DNA from: Bacteroidota bacterium
GTDB lineage: Bacteria; Bacteroidota; Bacteroidia; Chitinophagales; Saprospiraceae
DNA length: 13,001 nt
Assembly (NCBI GenBank): GCA_018969455.1
Contig: JAGWYI010000052.1
Span: 1-13,001, forward strand
Direction: 5' to 3'
A program made the translations under genes and the position numbers. The stretch's first letter is position 1. The number at the start of each line of letters is the position of its first letter. The notes beneath the pieces were generated by a model. It searched no databases and was not told the origin of the DNA. It worked only from the letters and a program-made list of their open reading frames with translations. This document shows positions 7,245 through 13,001 of this stretch, piece after piece.

Positions 7245-7712
7245 GTTTTTATTTTCCAGCATCCTTCCTGCGCGCGGTTCGGCCCTTTGGCCCCCATACG
7301 TTTCCTGCCACTTCTTTTTTGCTCCATGCTACAGGCTCGTTTTCCAAAACCAGCCATTCCCACTTTCCCCCTTTTTTGCTCCAAACGCTGGGCCATTTCC
7401 ACCAAAAAACGAAAGTCTACCCGGTCGGACCTGGTTGGCCCGCATCTTTGACGCACTGAACAACAAACCATCAATTTTCAGGCGATGAATGCTTCCTGTA
7501 CGATCAATTTTGCCCTGACTTTGCGCCTTTTTTGCCCCATTCTACTTGGCGCCTGGGTACCCCTGCCGCTTGTGGGGGTAAGGCCAGGCAAGGCAAAGCG
7601 GAAGCGTCCAATTTGAAAGAAGGGACAGAACCAATAACAAACACAATTTACAGATTGGTTTATTACGGCTGTCGTGCGAGGTAACTTGTGCGGCAGTTTT
7701 GCGTTTGGTTCT
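7245..7712. other. Intergenic region with no supported gene; contains one hairpin
   Basis: Open frames exist on both strands, but none has a family motif or a convincing start. One minus-strand frame is simply the upstream run-on of the GT9 frame. The only clear structure is the interrupted hairpin at 7551-7589. The remainder is unremarkable. Confidence 0.5.
7551..7589. repeat. Two-segment hairpin in intergenic DNA
   Basis: GCCTGG (7551-7556) pairs with CCAGGC (7584-7589). Inside it TACCCC (7558-7563) pairs with GGGGTA (7575-7580), around an 11-base loop with small internal bulges. It has no U-tract on either strand, so it does not look like an intrinsic terminator. Confidence 0.45.
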
Positions 7713-7742
7713 TTTGAATTTCCAATTATATCGGTATTTTTG
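7713..7742 (+). promoter_or_regulatory. Promoter of the satD-like operon
   Basis: TTTG (7713-7716), an 18-base spacer and TATTTTTG (7735-7742) fit the Bacteroidota consensus. Transcription would begin around 7748, just before the palindrome at 7756, leaving a leader of about 60 bases. Confidence 0.6.
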
Positions 7743-7755
7743 TTGCATAATTTAT

Positions 7756-7775
7756 GAAACAAACGCGTTTGTTTC
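7756..7775. promoter_or_regulatory. 20-base perfect palindrome, candidate operator
   Basis: GAAACAAACGCGTTTGTTTC reads identically on both strands. It begins about 8 bases after the predicted transcription start and ends 36 bases before the satD ATG, a position where a bound dimer would block transcription. As RNA it could form an 8-bp stem with a CGCG loop, but only a short TTTAAAG follows, so terminator function is less likely. The binding protein is unknown; the downstream gene, with its C-terminal HTH-like segment, is the obvious candidate. Confidence 0.6.
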
Positions 7776-7811
7776 TTTAAAGTTGAAATTATATTAAAAA
7801 TTGCACCAATT

Positions 7812-8447
7812 ATGCAACACATCATCCTGATGGCCGACATTGTGCAAAGCCATTTATACGATCAGAGCGACTTGATGCAGGTTTTCCGGCAGGCGGTTCA
7901 GCATGTAAATCGGCAGTTTGAAGCGCACTTATTGTCGCCGCTTACCATAACCCTGGGTGATGAGTTTCAAGGTGTTGTACGCGATGTATCCGCAGCGGTT
8001 GCCATTATCTGGAGTTTAGAAACCGCCACGTTTTTGCAGAAAAAACCGTTCGAGTTGCGCTATGTGTTGCATGAAGGACCTATTGATACGCCCATTAATC
8101 GGCATATTGCTTACGAGATGCTGGGCTTGGGTTTGACCGAGGCGCGGGCATTTTTGAATGAGATGAAGGGGAATAGCCAACGATTTAGGGTAAATTTGCA
8201 GCAAACCCAGGCATCTGCTTTGTTAAATGAGGCGTTTGTGATTTATTTGGCCATCAAGCGGGGCTGGAACCCAGAAAAAGACAGGGAATTGTTGCAGGTA
8301 TTTTTTCAGAACCCTGATTACAAGGCGGCGGCAGTCGGGCTGGGAAAAAGTCGCTCGCTCATGTGGAAACGGGCAAAAAGTTTACAAATTGATGCGTATC
8401 ACGCGGTAAAATCCATCACTTATGTTGCTGCCGGCATGGCATTTTAA
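7812..8447 (+). CDS. SatD-family protein: cyclase-like N-terminal domain plus C-terminal HTH-like segment
   Basis: This 211-residue soluble protein has no signal peptide or membrane segment. It resembles the SatD family, named after a streptococcal acid-tolerance locus, whose biochemistry is poorly defined. The N-terminal half carries three blocks laid out as in class III nucleotide cyclases: LMADIV with Asp9, LTITLGDEFQGV with Asp50, and LRYVLHEGPI at about 82-91, followed by YEMLGLGLTEARAFL. The two Asp are 41 residues apart, close to the spacing of the metal-binding pair in cyclases. The cyclase transition-state Asn is not obvious (Thr109 at that place), so catalysis is doubtful and a ligand-binding role is possible. 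Residues about 165-205 (YKAAAVGLGKSRSLMWKRAKSL) read like a helix-turn-helix. The next gene starts immediately after the stop. The family call is fairly sure; the cyclase-like fold and regulatory role are inference. Confidence 0.8.
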   Translation: MQHIILMADIVQSHLYDQSDLMQVFRQAVQHVNRQFEAHLLSPLTITLGDEFQGVVRDVSAAVAIIWSLETATFLQKKPFELRYVLHEGPIDTPINRHIAYEMLGLGLTEARAFLNEMKGNSQRFRVNLQQTQASALLNEAFVIYLAIKRGWNPEKDRELLQVFFQNPDYKAAAVGLGKSRSLMWKRAKSLQIDAYHAVKSITYVAAGMAF

Positions 8448-8798
8448 ATGTGCACCACCATGATATTTGCTTATTATTTTGGCATTCTTTTTTTGTGGGA
8501 ACTTTGGCTGATATTTATTTTTCGGCTTTTGGCGCGCTTTTTTCACCAGGAGATGGAGATCAGCCTCCGGGCTTTTGTGAAAGGGCTGGTAGAGCGCGGT
8601 TTTTTGACATTTGCTTTGGTTTTGGAATATAGCCAGGCATTGACGTTGTTTGGCGCCTTAAAATTGGGAACCCGATTAAAGCACCAGGAGCAACTGGACA
8701 ATACCGGATTTAACGATTTTTATTTAATTGGTAATTTGATTTCGGTAGCAAGCGCCATGGCATATACCTGGCTATTTCAGTTTATGGGATTCAAATAA
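8448..8798 (+). CDS. Small three-TM membrane protein coupled to the satD-like gene
   Basis: The ATG at 8448 follows the satD-like stop with no gap (TAA then ATG), so translation is probably coupled. An in-frame ATG at 8460 is an alternative start giving 112 residues. The 116-residue product has hydrophobic segments at about residues 6-28, 51-71 and 92-113. Between them is a basic loop, ALKLGTRLKHQEQ, then a polar-to-membrane junction NDFYLIGNLISV that looks like a conserved motif. I do not recognise a named family. SatD-like genes in related bacteria tend to sit beside small membrane proteins, which suggests a functional pair in which the membrane partner senses or transports something for the cytosolic protein. 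No terminator is visible before ppk1, 117 bases downstream. Confidence 0.75.
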   Translation: MCTTMIFAYYFGILFLWELWLIFIFRLLARFFHQEMEISLRAFVKGLVERGFLTFALVLEYSQALTLFGALKLGTRLKHQEQLDNTGFNDFYLIGNLISVASAMAYTWLFQFMGFK

Positions 8799-8915
8799 GG
8801 CAACTAGATTAAATTTTTGTAAGCATCCTACCTTTTAAGCGGAGATTTTACAATTATTATTGCAAATATTGCACTTTTGCGCGCCTGTCGGCGTCTTTTT
8901 AGCCAAATAGATTCT

Positions 8916-10970
8916 ATGACTGATCAACCTTACATACATCGGGACATTTCCTGGTTGTCGTTTAACTACCGGGTATTACAGGAAGCGAAGGATCCGGCGG
9001 TACCGCTGCTCGAACGCTTGAAGTTTCTGGCCATTTATTCATCCAATTTGGACGAATTTTTTCGGGTGCGTGTTGCCAGCATTCGGAATTTGAAGCGAGT
9101 AGGCAAAAAGACCAAGGCCGAGTTGGATTTTGATCCCCGTGAGTTGCTACGGGAGATACACCAAATTGTCAACCGGCAACAAGAGGAGTTTTCCGAGATT
9201 TTTCAACGGCAGATCTTGCCGGAGTTGAAAAGGCACAACATCAACATTTTGCGGCGTTTGGAGTTGAACGCAGAACAGCGTCATTTTGTGGAAAACTATT
9301 TTCACAACAATTTGCTTCCGTTTGTGATGCCTGTATTGTTGGTGAAGCATCGGATTCGGCCTTTTTTGGCCACGGCGCATTTATATTTGGCTGTGCATTT
9401 GCGTTTGCGAAAGCGTCCTTTGGCAGAAAGTGAGTACGCATTGGTTAAAATACCTTCCGATCAGTTGCCGCGTTTTATCAAATTACCTTCTGCGCCGGGC
9501 AGCCATGACTTGATCATGCTCGACGATATTGTGCGCAATTCGGTATCCTGGCTTTTTCCGGGGTATGAGGTACAAGATACGTATTCCATCAAGCTCACAC
9601 GCGACGCTGAGTTGTACATTGATGATGAGTATTCGGGCGATTTGGTACAAAAAATCAAGTCCAGCTTGCAGAAGCGGCAGGTAGGGCCTACAAGTCGGTT
9701 TGTGTATGATCGGGAGATGCCCATGCACTTGTTGGCCCATTTGCAGGAAACATTTGATTTGGGCAAGAACGACATCTTGCCAGAGGGTCGATATCACAAC
9801 AATTTTGATTTCTTCAAGTTTCCGGATTTCGACATGTCCTATTTGAAGAACAAGCCTTTGCCTCCTTTGCAACATCCTCACGTGCATCATGCATCTGATC
9901 CATTTAGTTTGTTGCGGGAGAAGGATCAATTGCTGCATTTTCCGTATCAATCGTACGAGTCAGTGATTCATTTTTTTGAGAAAGCGGCACTTGATCCGGA
10001 TGTGACGCACATCAAAGTCATCCAGTATCGGGTGGCGCGAAACAGCCGTATTTTAGCAGCCTTAATGGAAGCGGTTAAGCGGGGCAAGCAGGTATCGGCA
10101 TTTGTGGAAATCAAGGCCCGGTTTGACGAGGCCGCCAACCTGGAATGGGGAGAGAAGCTGGAAAAAGCAGGCGTTCGGGTGCATTATTCGTTTCCAGGCG
10201 TAAAGGTTCACTCCAAACTGGCTTTAATCCGTCGCCTGGAGGAAGGAGAGCCGCGGTTGTATTGCTATTTATCAACAGGCAATTTTCACGAGGAGACTGC
10301 CAAAATATATTGTGATTTTGGATTATTGACGGCCGATCCGCGCATAACAACAGAGGTAAGCACGGTATTTACCTTCCTGGAAAATATCAAGCCTCCCAAA
10401 CAGGAGTTTTCGCATTTGTTGGTAGGTAAATTCAATTTGCGCCCGGCCCTGTACAAATTAATTGATGCCGAGATTGAAGCAGCCCAGCGCGGCGAACGCG
10501 GCGAAATGACCATCAAGCTGAACAGTTTGGAGGACAAAGACATGATTCGGAAATTATACGAAGCTTCTACGGCGGGTGTAAAAATTCGGCTGATTATCCG
10601 GGGTATATGTTGTTTGGTTCCCGGCATTCGCGGTGTAAGCGAACACATTGAGATCATCAGCATTGTTGACCGGTTCCTGGAGCACGCTCGGGTGTTTTTG
10701 TTTTATCACGGCGGTGAAGAAAAAATGTATCTTTCCAGTGCCGACTGGATGGAGCGCAATTTGACCTACCGGATCGAAACCACATTCCCGGTGTATGACC
10801 CCGATTTGAAACGGGAGATTAAAGATATGTTGGATTTGCAATTGAATGACAATGTGAAGGCACGATACATTGATCGGTTCAATTTAAATGAGTATCGCAG
10901 AATTAGTACGGATATTCCCGTTCGAGCGCAATTGGAAACCTATTTTTATTACAAGCGAAAGGTAGATTAG
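8916..10970 (+). CDS. ppk1: Polyphosphate kinase 1
   Basis: PPK1 reversibly polymerises the gamma-phosphate of ATP into polyphosphate, used in phosphate storage and stress responses. The 684 residues compare with 688 in E. coli. The N-terminal domain begins YIHRDISWLSFNYRVLQEA and SSNLDEFFRVRVA, both hallmarks. The two phospholipase-D-like catalytic domains hold the two conserved histidines. His432 in GVKVHSKLALI is equivalent to the autophosphorylated E. coli His435, and His590 in RFLEHARVF is equivalent to His592. STGNFHEETAKIYCDFGL and the terminal YLSSADWMERNL also fit the family. ATG 8916 was chosen over an upstream in-frame TTG at 8877, because the family N-terminus begins right after it. 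CACTTTTG (8872-8879) is one mismatch from a -7 element but lacks a -33 partner, so the promoter is uncertain and read-through from the satD pair is possible. Confidence 0.97.
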   Translation: MTDQPYIHRDISWLSFNYRVLQEAKDPAVPLLERLKFLAIYSSNLDEFFRVRVASIRNLKRVGKKTKAELDFDPRELLREIHQIVNRQQEEFSEIFQRQILPELKRHNINILRRLELNAEQRHFVENYFHNNLLPFVMPVLLVKHRIRPFLATAHLYLAVHLRLRKRPLAESEYALVKIPSDQLPRFIKLPSAPGSHDLIMLDDIVRNSVSWLFPGYEVQDTYSIKLTRDAELYIDDEYSGDLVQKIKSSLQKRQVGPTSRFVYDREMPMHLLAHLQETFDLGKNDILPEGRYHNNFDFFKFPDFDMSYLKNKPLPPLQHPHVHHASDPFSLLREKDQLLHFPYQSYESVIHFFEKAALDPDVTHIKVIQYRVARNSRILAALMEAVKRGKQVSAFVEIKARFDEAANLEWGEKLEKAGVRVHYSFPGVKVHSKLALIRRLEEGEPRLYCYLSTGNFHEETAKIYCDFGLLTADPRITTEVSTVFTFLENIKPPKQEFSHLLVGKFNLRPALYKLIDAEIEAAQRGERGEMTIKLNSLEDKDMIRKLYEASTAGVKIRLIIRGICCLVPGIRGVSEHIEIISIVDRFLEHARVFLFYHGGEEKMYLSSADWMERNLTYRIETTFPVYDPDLKREIKDMLDLQLNDNVKARYIDRFNLNEYRRISTDIPVRAQLETYFYYKRKVD

Positions 10971-11091
10971 CGTCTGCAAAATGCAAACTTCCATAGGCGC
11001 CCGGTCAGCTAGGCGTTATCAGGTGGCTTTTGGTGGTAATGGGTTGATAATGTGTAAGTTAAGCCTGTTTGGTTTTGTGCTTTTGGGGTGG

Positions 11092-11121
11092 TTTTCAAAA
11101 AAAAATTATTTTTTTTGAAAA
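11092..11121. repeat. Perfect A/T stem between ppk1 and tRNA-Gly
   Basis: TTTTC followed by A8 (11092-11104) is the exact complement of T8 followed by GAAAA (11109-11121), with a four-base loop. It could weakly terminate ppk1 transcription, or its A-tracts could serve as an upstream promoter element, since it ends 16 bases before the tRNA-Gly -33 site. The rest of 10971-11137 shows nothing recognisable. Confidence 0.4.
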
Positions 11122-11137
11122 AAAGTATTCAAAAAAC

Positions 11138-11169
11138 TTGTCTGAGTAAAACATGAGGTATTATCTTTG
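11138..11169 (+). promoter_or_regulatory. Promoter of tRNA-Gly(GCC)
   Basis: TTG (11138-11140), a 21-base spacer and TATCTTTG (11162-11169) fit the Bacteroidota consensus. The tRNA begins 38 bases after the -7 element. Confidence 0.65.
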
Positions 11170-11207
11170 CCGCCGCTTAAGGACAAAACATTGGTTCTGT
11201 CATAAAT

Positions 11208-11280
<73 letters not shown>

Positions 11281-11283
11281 CAG

Positions 11284-11310
11284 AGGCCTGTAGGAATGCA
11301 GGCCTTTTTT
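11284..11310 (+). terminator. Intrinsic terminator of tRNA-Gly
   Basis: AGGCCTG (11284-11290) pairs with CAGGCCT (11299-11305) across an eight-base loop, followed by a T-run to 11310. It lies four bases after the tRNA and separates it from the next tRNA. Confidence 0.85.
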
Positions 11311-11344
11311 ATTTAAATCAGTCCAATTGCAAATTAGGGGATTA

Positions 11345-11373
11345 TTGTATTTGACGAATCCCGTGTATATTTG
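11345..11373 (+). promoter_or_regulatory. Promoter of tRNA-Leu(TAA)
   Basis: TTG (11345-11347), an 18-base spacer and TATATTTG (11366-11373) fit the Bacteroidota consensus. The tRNA starts 15 bases after the -7 element, so the 5' leader would be very short. Confidence 0.65.
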
Positions 11374-11387
11374 CAAAATACTTTTGG

Positions 11388-11470
11388 GCCCGGGTGGTGA
11401 AATGGTAGACACGAGGGACTTAAAATCCCTTGGCCTTTAGGCCGTGCAGGTTCGAGTCCCGTCCCGGGCA
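11388..11470 (+). tRNA. tRNA-Leu, anticodon TAA
   Basis: The acceptor arms GCCCGGG (11388-11394) and CCCGGGC (11463-11469) pair fully, with A11470 as discriminator. The D stem is GTG/CAC. The anticodon stem AGGGA/TCCCT closes CTTAAAA, giving TAA at 11421-11423, which reads UUA. The variable arm TGGCCTTTAGGCCG is long, as in class II leucine tRNAs, and the T arm has GGTTCGAGTCC. CCA is not encoded. Confidence 0.96.
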
Positions 11471-11488
11471 CTATTTTTCAAACATTGT

Positions 11489-11529
11489 AAAAAGCGTTGT
11501 TGTTTCGAATGGGAACAACGGCGCTTTTT
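11489..11529 (+). terminator. Intrinsic terminator of tRNA-Leu(TAA)
   Basis: An uninterrupted 18-base-pair stem (11489-11506 with 11512-11529, a few G-T wobbles) has a five-base loop. The outer pairs are AAAAAGC with GCTTTTT, so the U-tract is the end of the 3' arm. It starts 18 bases after the tRNA. Confidence 0.85.
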
Positions 11530-11755
11530 AGTTTTGGCGTTCCTACCTGGTAGTGTATTGGGATATGGCATATATCTGACGAATTTGCATATTGAAAATT
11601 GATTTTTAAAGAGTGGCCTAGTTTTTGAAACTGCAGGGAGGGGCATGGCTTGAGCTTTGCGTTTAAAGGCATCCAAAGAAAGGCACATTCATACCGTTTT
11701 CCGGGTAATTCCGACCATTCCCCGAAAATCAGTCATCGGATTGTTTGTTTTGTTC
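11530..11755. other. Intergenic region before the ligase-like gene; no gene seen
   Basis: No ORF with a family signature is present. The minus-strand frames here run back across the tRNA and are its antisense shadows. Apart from the left arm of the inverted repeat at 11735-11744 nothing structured stands out. Confidence 0.45.
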
Positions 11756-11776
11756 TACATTTGACAATCCACCGAT
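11735..11776 (+). promoter_or_regulatory. Probable -7 element of the ligase-like gene inside an imperfect inverted repeat
   Basis: TACATTTG (11756-11763) matches TAnnTTTG, 21 bases before the ATG, but there is no TTG at the usual -33 distance. ATCGGATTGT (11735-11744) and ACAATCCACCGAT (11764-11776) form an inverted repeat with a three-base interruption, flanking the -7 element. The missing -33 box plus the flanking repeat could mean activator or repressor control; this is inference. Confidence 0.35.
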
Positions 11777-11784
11777 CAATAAAA

Positions 11785-13001
11785 ATGCAATTCAATCGGT
11801 TTAGTGAAAGCCTGCAAGACAGACATCTGTGGTGGCAAGTTGCTCAGGGGCTTGCATATGCCATTTTTGCCTATTTAATAGGGAAGTTGATTGGTAAGGG
11901 TGGTATGCTAATCGGGATTGTGCTTTTGGCCATTCCATTTACCTTGGCATTTTTGAGTTATTTGTTCAAGCGTCCTACAGCAGCCCTGGACGGGGCGATG
12001 ATAGTTGGTTTTTTTTCGGCGGGAGTCACCCGCTATGTAGCGGGGCCTTGGGGGTTGTTGATGGACGGTTTTTTGTTTATCGGGTGGCTTTCGATGTTCT
12101 TTTATAAATTTCGGGATACGGATTGGTCTCCTTTGCGAAATGATGTGATGATGGTTGCGATAGGGTGGTACGGATTGGTGGTACTGGAGATCTTGAATCC
12201 GGAAAGCAATGGGATAGAGTGCTGGTTTTATGCGATGCGTGGCAATGGATTTTACCAGATGCTTTCCTTTGGCTTGGTTTTCATGTTTTACAGAGAGCCG
12301 CGCTATTTGGATCGATTTTTAACATGGACTTTGATTTTATCGTTGATGGGAACGGCCTGGGGCTTCAGGCAGATGATAACCGGGGTTGACGCGGCGGAGT
12401 ACAAGTGGTTGTATGTGGATGGTTTTGCGTTTACCCATGTATTGGCGGGGGTATTGCGGGTTTTTTCGTTTTATTCCGATGCCGGGCAATTTGGCGCTTC
12501 CCAGGCAGAGGTATTTATAACCTGTGCGATCATTGCTTTGGGGCCTTTGCCGATGAAACAGCGAATTTGGTATGCAATAGCAGGGTTGTTCACGTTTATG
12601 GGATTTGCGGTTTCGGGTACGCGTGGCGCTTTGGCGGTGCCGGCGATAGGGGCATTAACCTATCTGGTGATCAGTAAAAACTTTAAGGTGCTTATTTTAG
12701 GCCTGATTATTATGGGCAGTGTTTTTTATGTGTTGAAGTACACAATGGCCTATCAGAGTGTGGAGCAGGTGAGAAGGATGCGTACAGCTATGAATCCGGA
12801 AGATGCCTCTTTTTTAACGCGATTGAAAAACCAACGCACTTTTGCCCGTTATTTGGCCAGTCGTCCGTTTGGCGGCGGGATAGGTGCGGCCGGGTATTGG
12901 GGATTTCGGTTTAATCCATACAGTTTGTTGGCCAATACCGCTACCGACAGTTATTATGTAAAAATATGGGCAGAAACAGGCATTATTGGAATTTGTTTAC
13001 A
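11785..13001 (+). CDS. O-antigen ligase-like polytopic membrane protein (partial, C-terminus cut)
   Basis: ATG 11785 opens a frame that stays open to the window end (405 full codons plus two bases). The protein is highly hydrophobic with about ten membrane segments so far. The N-terminal half is generic membrane sequence. The second half is typical of the O-antigen ligase/polymerase (WaaL/Wzy-like) family: FAVSGTRGALAVPAIGALTYL at about residues 274-294, a periplasmic loop with RLKNQRTFARYLASRPFGGGIG, then ATDSYYVKIWAETGIIG at about 386-402, the usual site of the family HS-Y..W.E.GI.G pattern. Such proteins join or polymerise undecaprenyl-linked glycans on the periplasmic side. Here Asp388-Ser389 stands where many members have His-Ser. 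Ligase and polymerase cannot be told apart from the sequence. Confidence 0.82.
   Translation, partial: MQFNRFSESLQDRHLWWQVAQGLAYAIFAYLIGKLIGKGGMLIGIVLLAIPFTLAFLSYLFKRPTAALDGAMIVGFFSAGVTRYVAGPWGLLMDGFLFIGWLSMFFYKFRDTDWSPLRNDVMMVAIGWYGLVVLEILNPESNGIECWFYAMRGNGFYQMLSFGLVFMFYREPRYLDRFLTWTLILSLMGTAWGFRQMITGVDAAEYKWLYVDGFAFTHVLAGVLRVFSFYSDAGQFGASQAEVFITCAIIALGPLPMKQRIWYAIAGLFTFMGFAVSGTRGALAVPAIGALTYLVISKNFKVLILGLIIMGSVFYVLKYTMAYQSVEQVRRMRTAMNPEDASFLTRLKNQRTFARYLASRPFGGGIGAAGYWGFRFNPYSLLANTATDSYYVKIWAETGIIGICL

Noticed and set aside
6977..7474. An in-frame N-terminal extension of the GT9 glycosyltransferase (166 extra residues)
   Set aside because: It would be antisense to tRNA-Leu(CAG) and its promoter, has low-complexity basic sequence, and the family N-terminus begins at ATG 6976.
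7478..7840. A 120-codon minus-strand frame upstream of and overlapping the satD start
   Set aside because: It has no family signature, covers the hairpin, the promoter and the palindrome, and overlaps a well-supported gene.
7947..7967. The GDEF string in the SatD-like protein as a sign of a GGDEF diguanylate cyclase
   Set aside because: There is no GG(D/E)EF context and the protein has none of the other GGDEF-domain blocks. The resemblance to class III cyclases is better supported.
8877..8915. A TTG start giving polyphosphate kinase 13 more residues
   Set aside because: The added residues match nothing in the family and the conserved N-terminus begins just after ATG 8916.
11437..11688. An 83-codon minus-strand frame after tRNA-Leu(TAA)
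   Set aside because: Its end is the antisense of the tRNA T arm (ARDGTRTCTA), a well-known false protein signature.

Overview
The window most likely comes from a member of the Bacteroidota, perhaps near Saprospirales or Chitinophagales. The evidence is four sites matching the Bacteroidota housekeeping promoter pattern (TTG, 18-21 bases, TAnnTTTG), the absence of convincing Shine-Dalgarno sequences, and an ECF sigma gene overlapping a one-TM anti-sigma-like gene, a layout common in that phylum. GC content looks close to half. It reads as ordinary chromosome: there is no transposase, integrase, phage gene or CRISPR array.

Layout. Bases 1-1128 (minus): an ECF sigma factor with its own ECF-type promoter, then a membrane anti-sigma-like protein cut by the window edge. 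Bases 1215-2330 (minus): a membrane acyltransferase of the OafA/YrhL type. Divergent from it, 2452-5130 (plus): a full-length homodimer-type pyruvate dehydrogenase E1 (AceE), closed by a strong terminator. Bases 5131-5989 have no clear gene. They hold a degenerate repeat/hairpin element, a minus-strand intrinsic terminator with only a doubtful 43-residue ORF before it, and a short tandem repeat. Bases 5990-6976 (minus): a GT9 glycosyltransferase of the heptosyltransferase type. Bases 7031-7244 (plus): tRNA-Leu(CAG) with its own promoter and terminator. Bases 7713-8798 (plus): a promoter, a 20-base perfect palindrome, a SatD-family gene and an abutting small membrane protein. Bases 8916-10970 (plus): polyphosphate kinase 1. 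Bases 11138-11529 (plus): tRNA-Gly(GCC) and tRNA-Leu(TAA), each with promoter and terminator. Bases 11785-13001 (plus): an O-antigen-ligase-like membrane protein open at the window end.

How the genes work together. Three genes (acyltransferase, GT9, O-antigen-ligase-like) fit cell-surface glycan assembly but are scattered singletons rather than one cluster. AceE and PPK1 are core carbon and phosphate metabolism. The sigma/anti-sigma pair should be a signal-responsive switch.

The least understood unit is the SatD pair. The SatD protein shows a pattern of motifs like class III nucleotide cyclases (MADIV, ITLGDEF, LHEGP) followed by a C-terminal helix-turn-helix-like segment. A perfect palindrome lies between its promoter and its start codon, which suggests a self-regulating ligand- or nucleotide-sensing regulator paired with a membrane protein. 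That function is inference; the motifs, palindrome and gene abutment can be read in the sequence.
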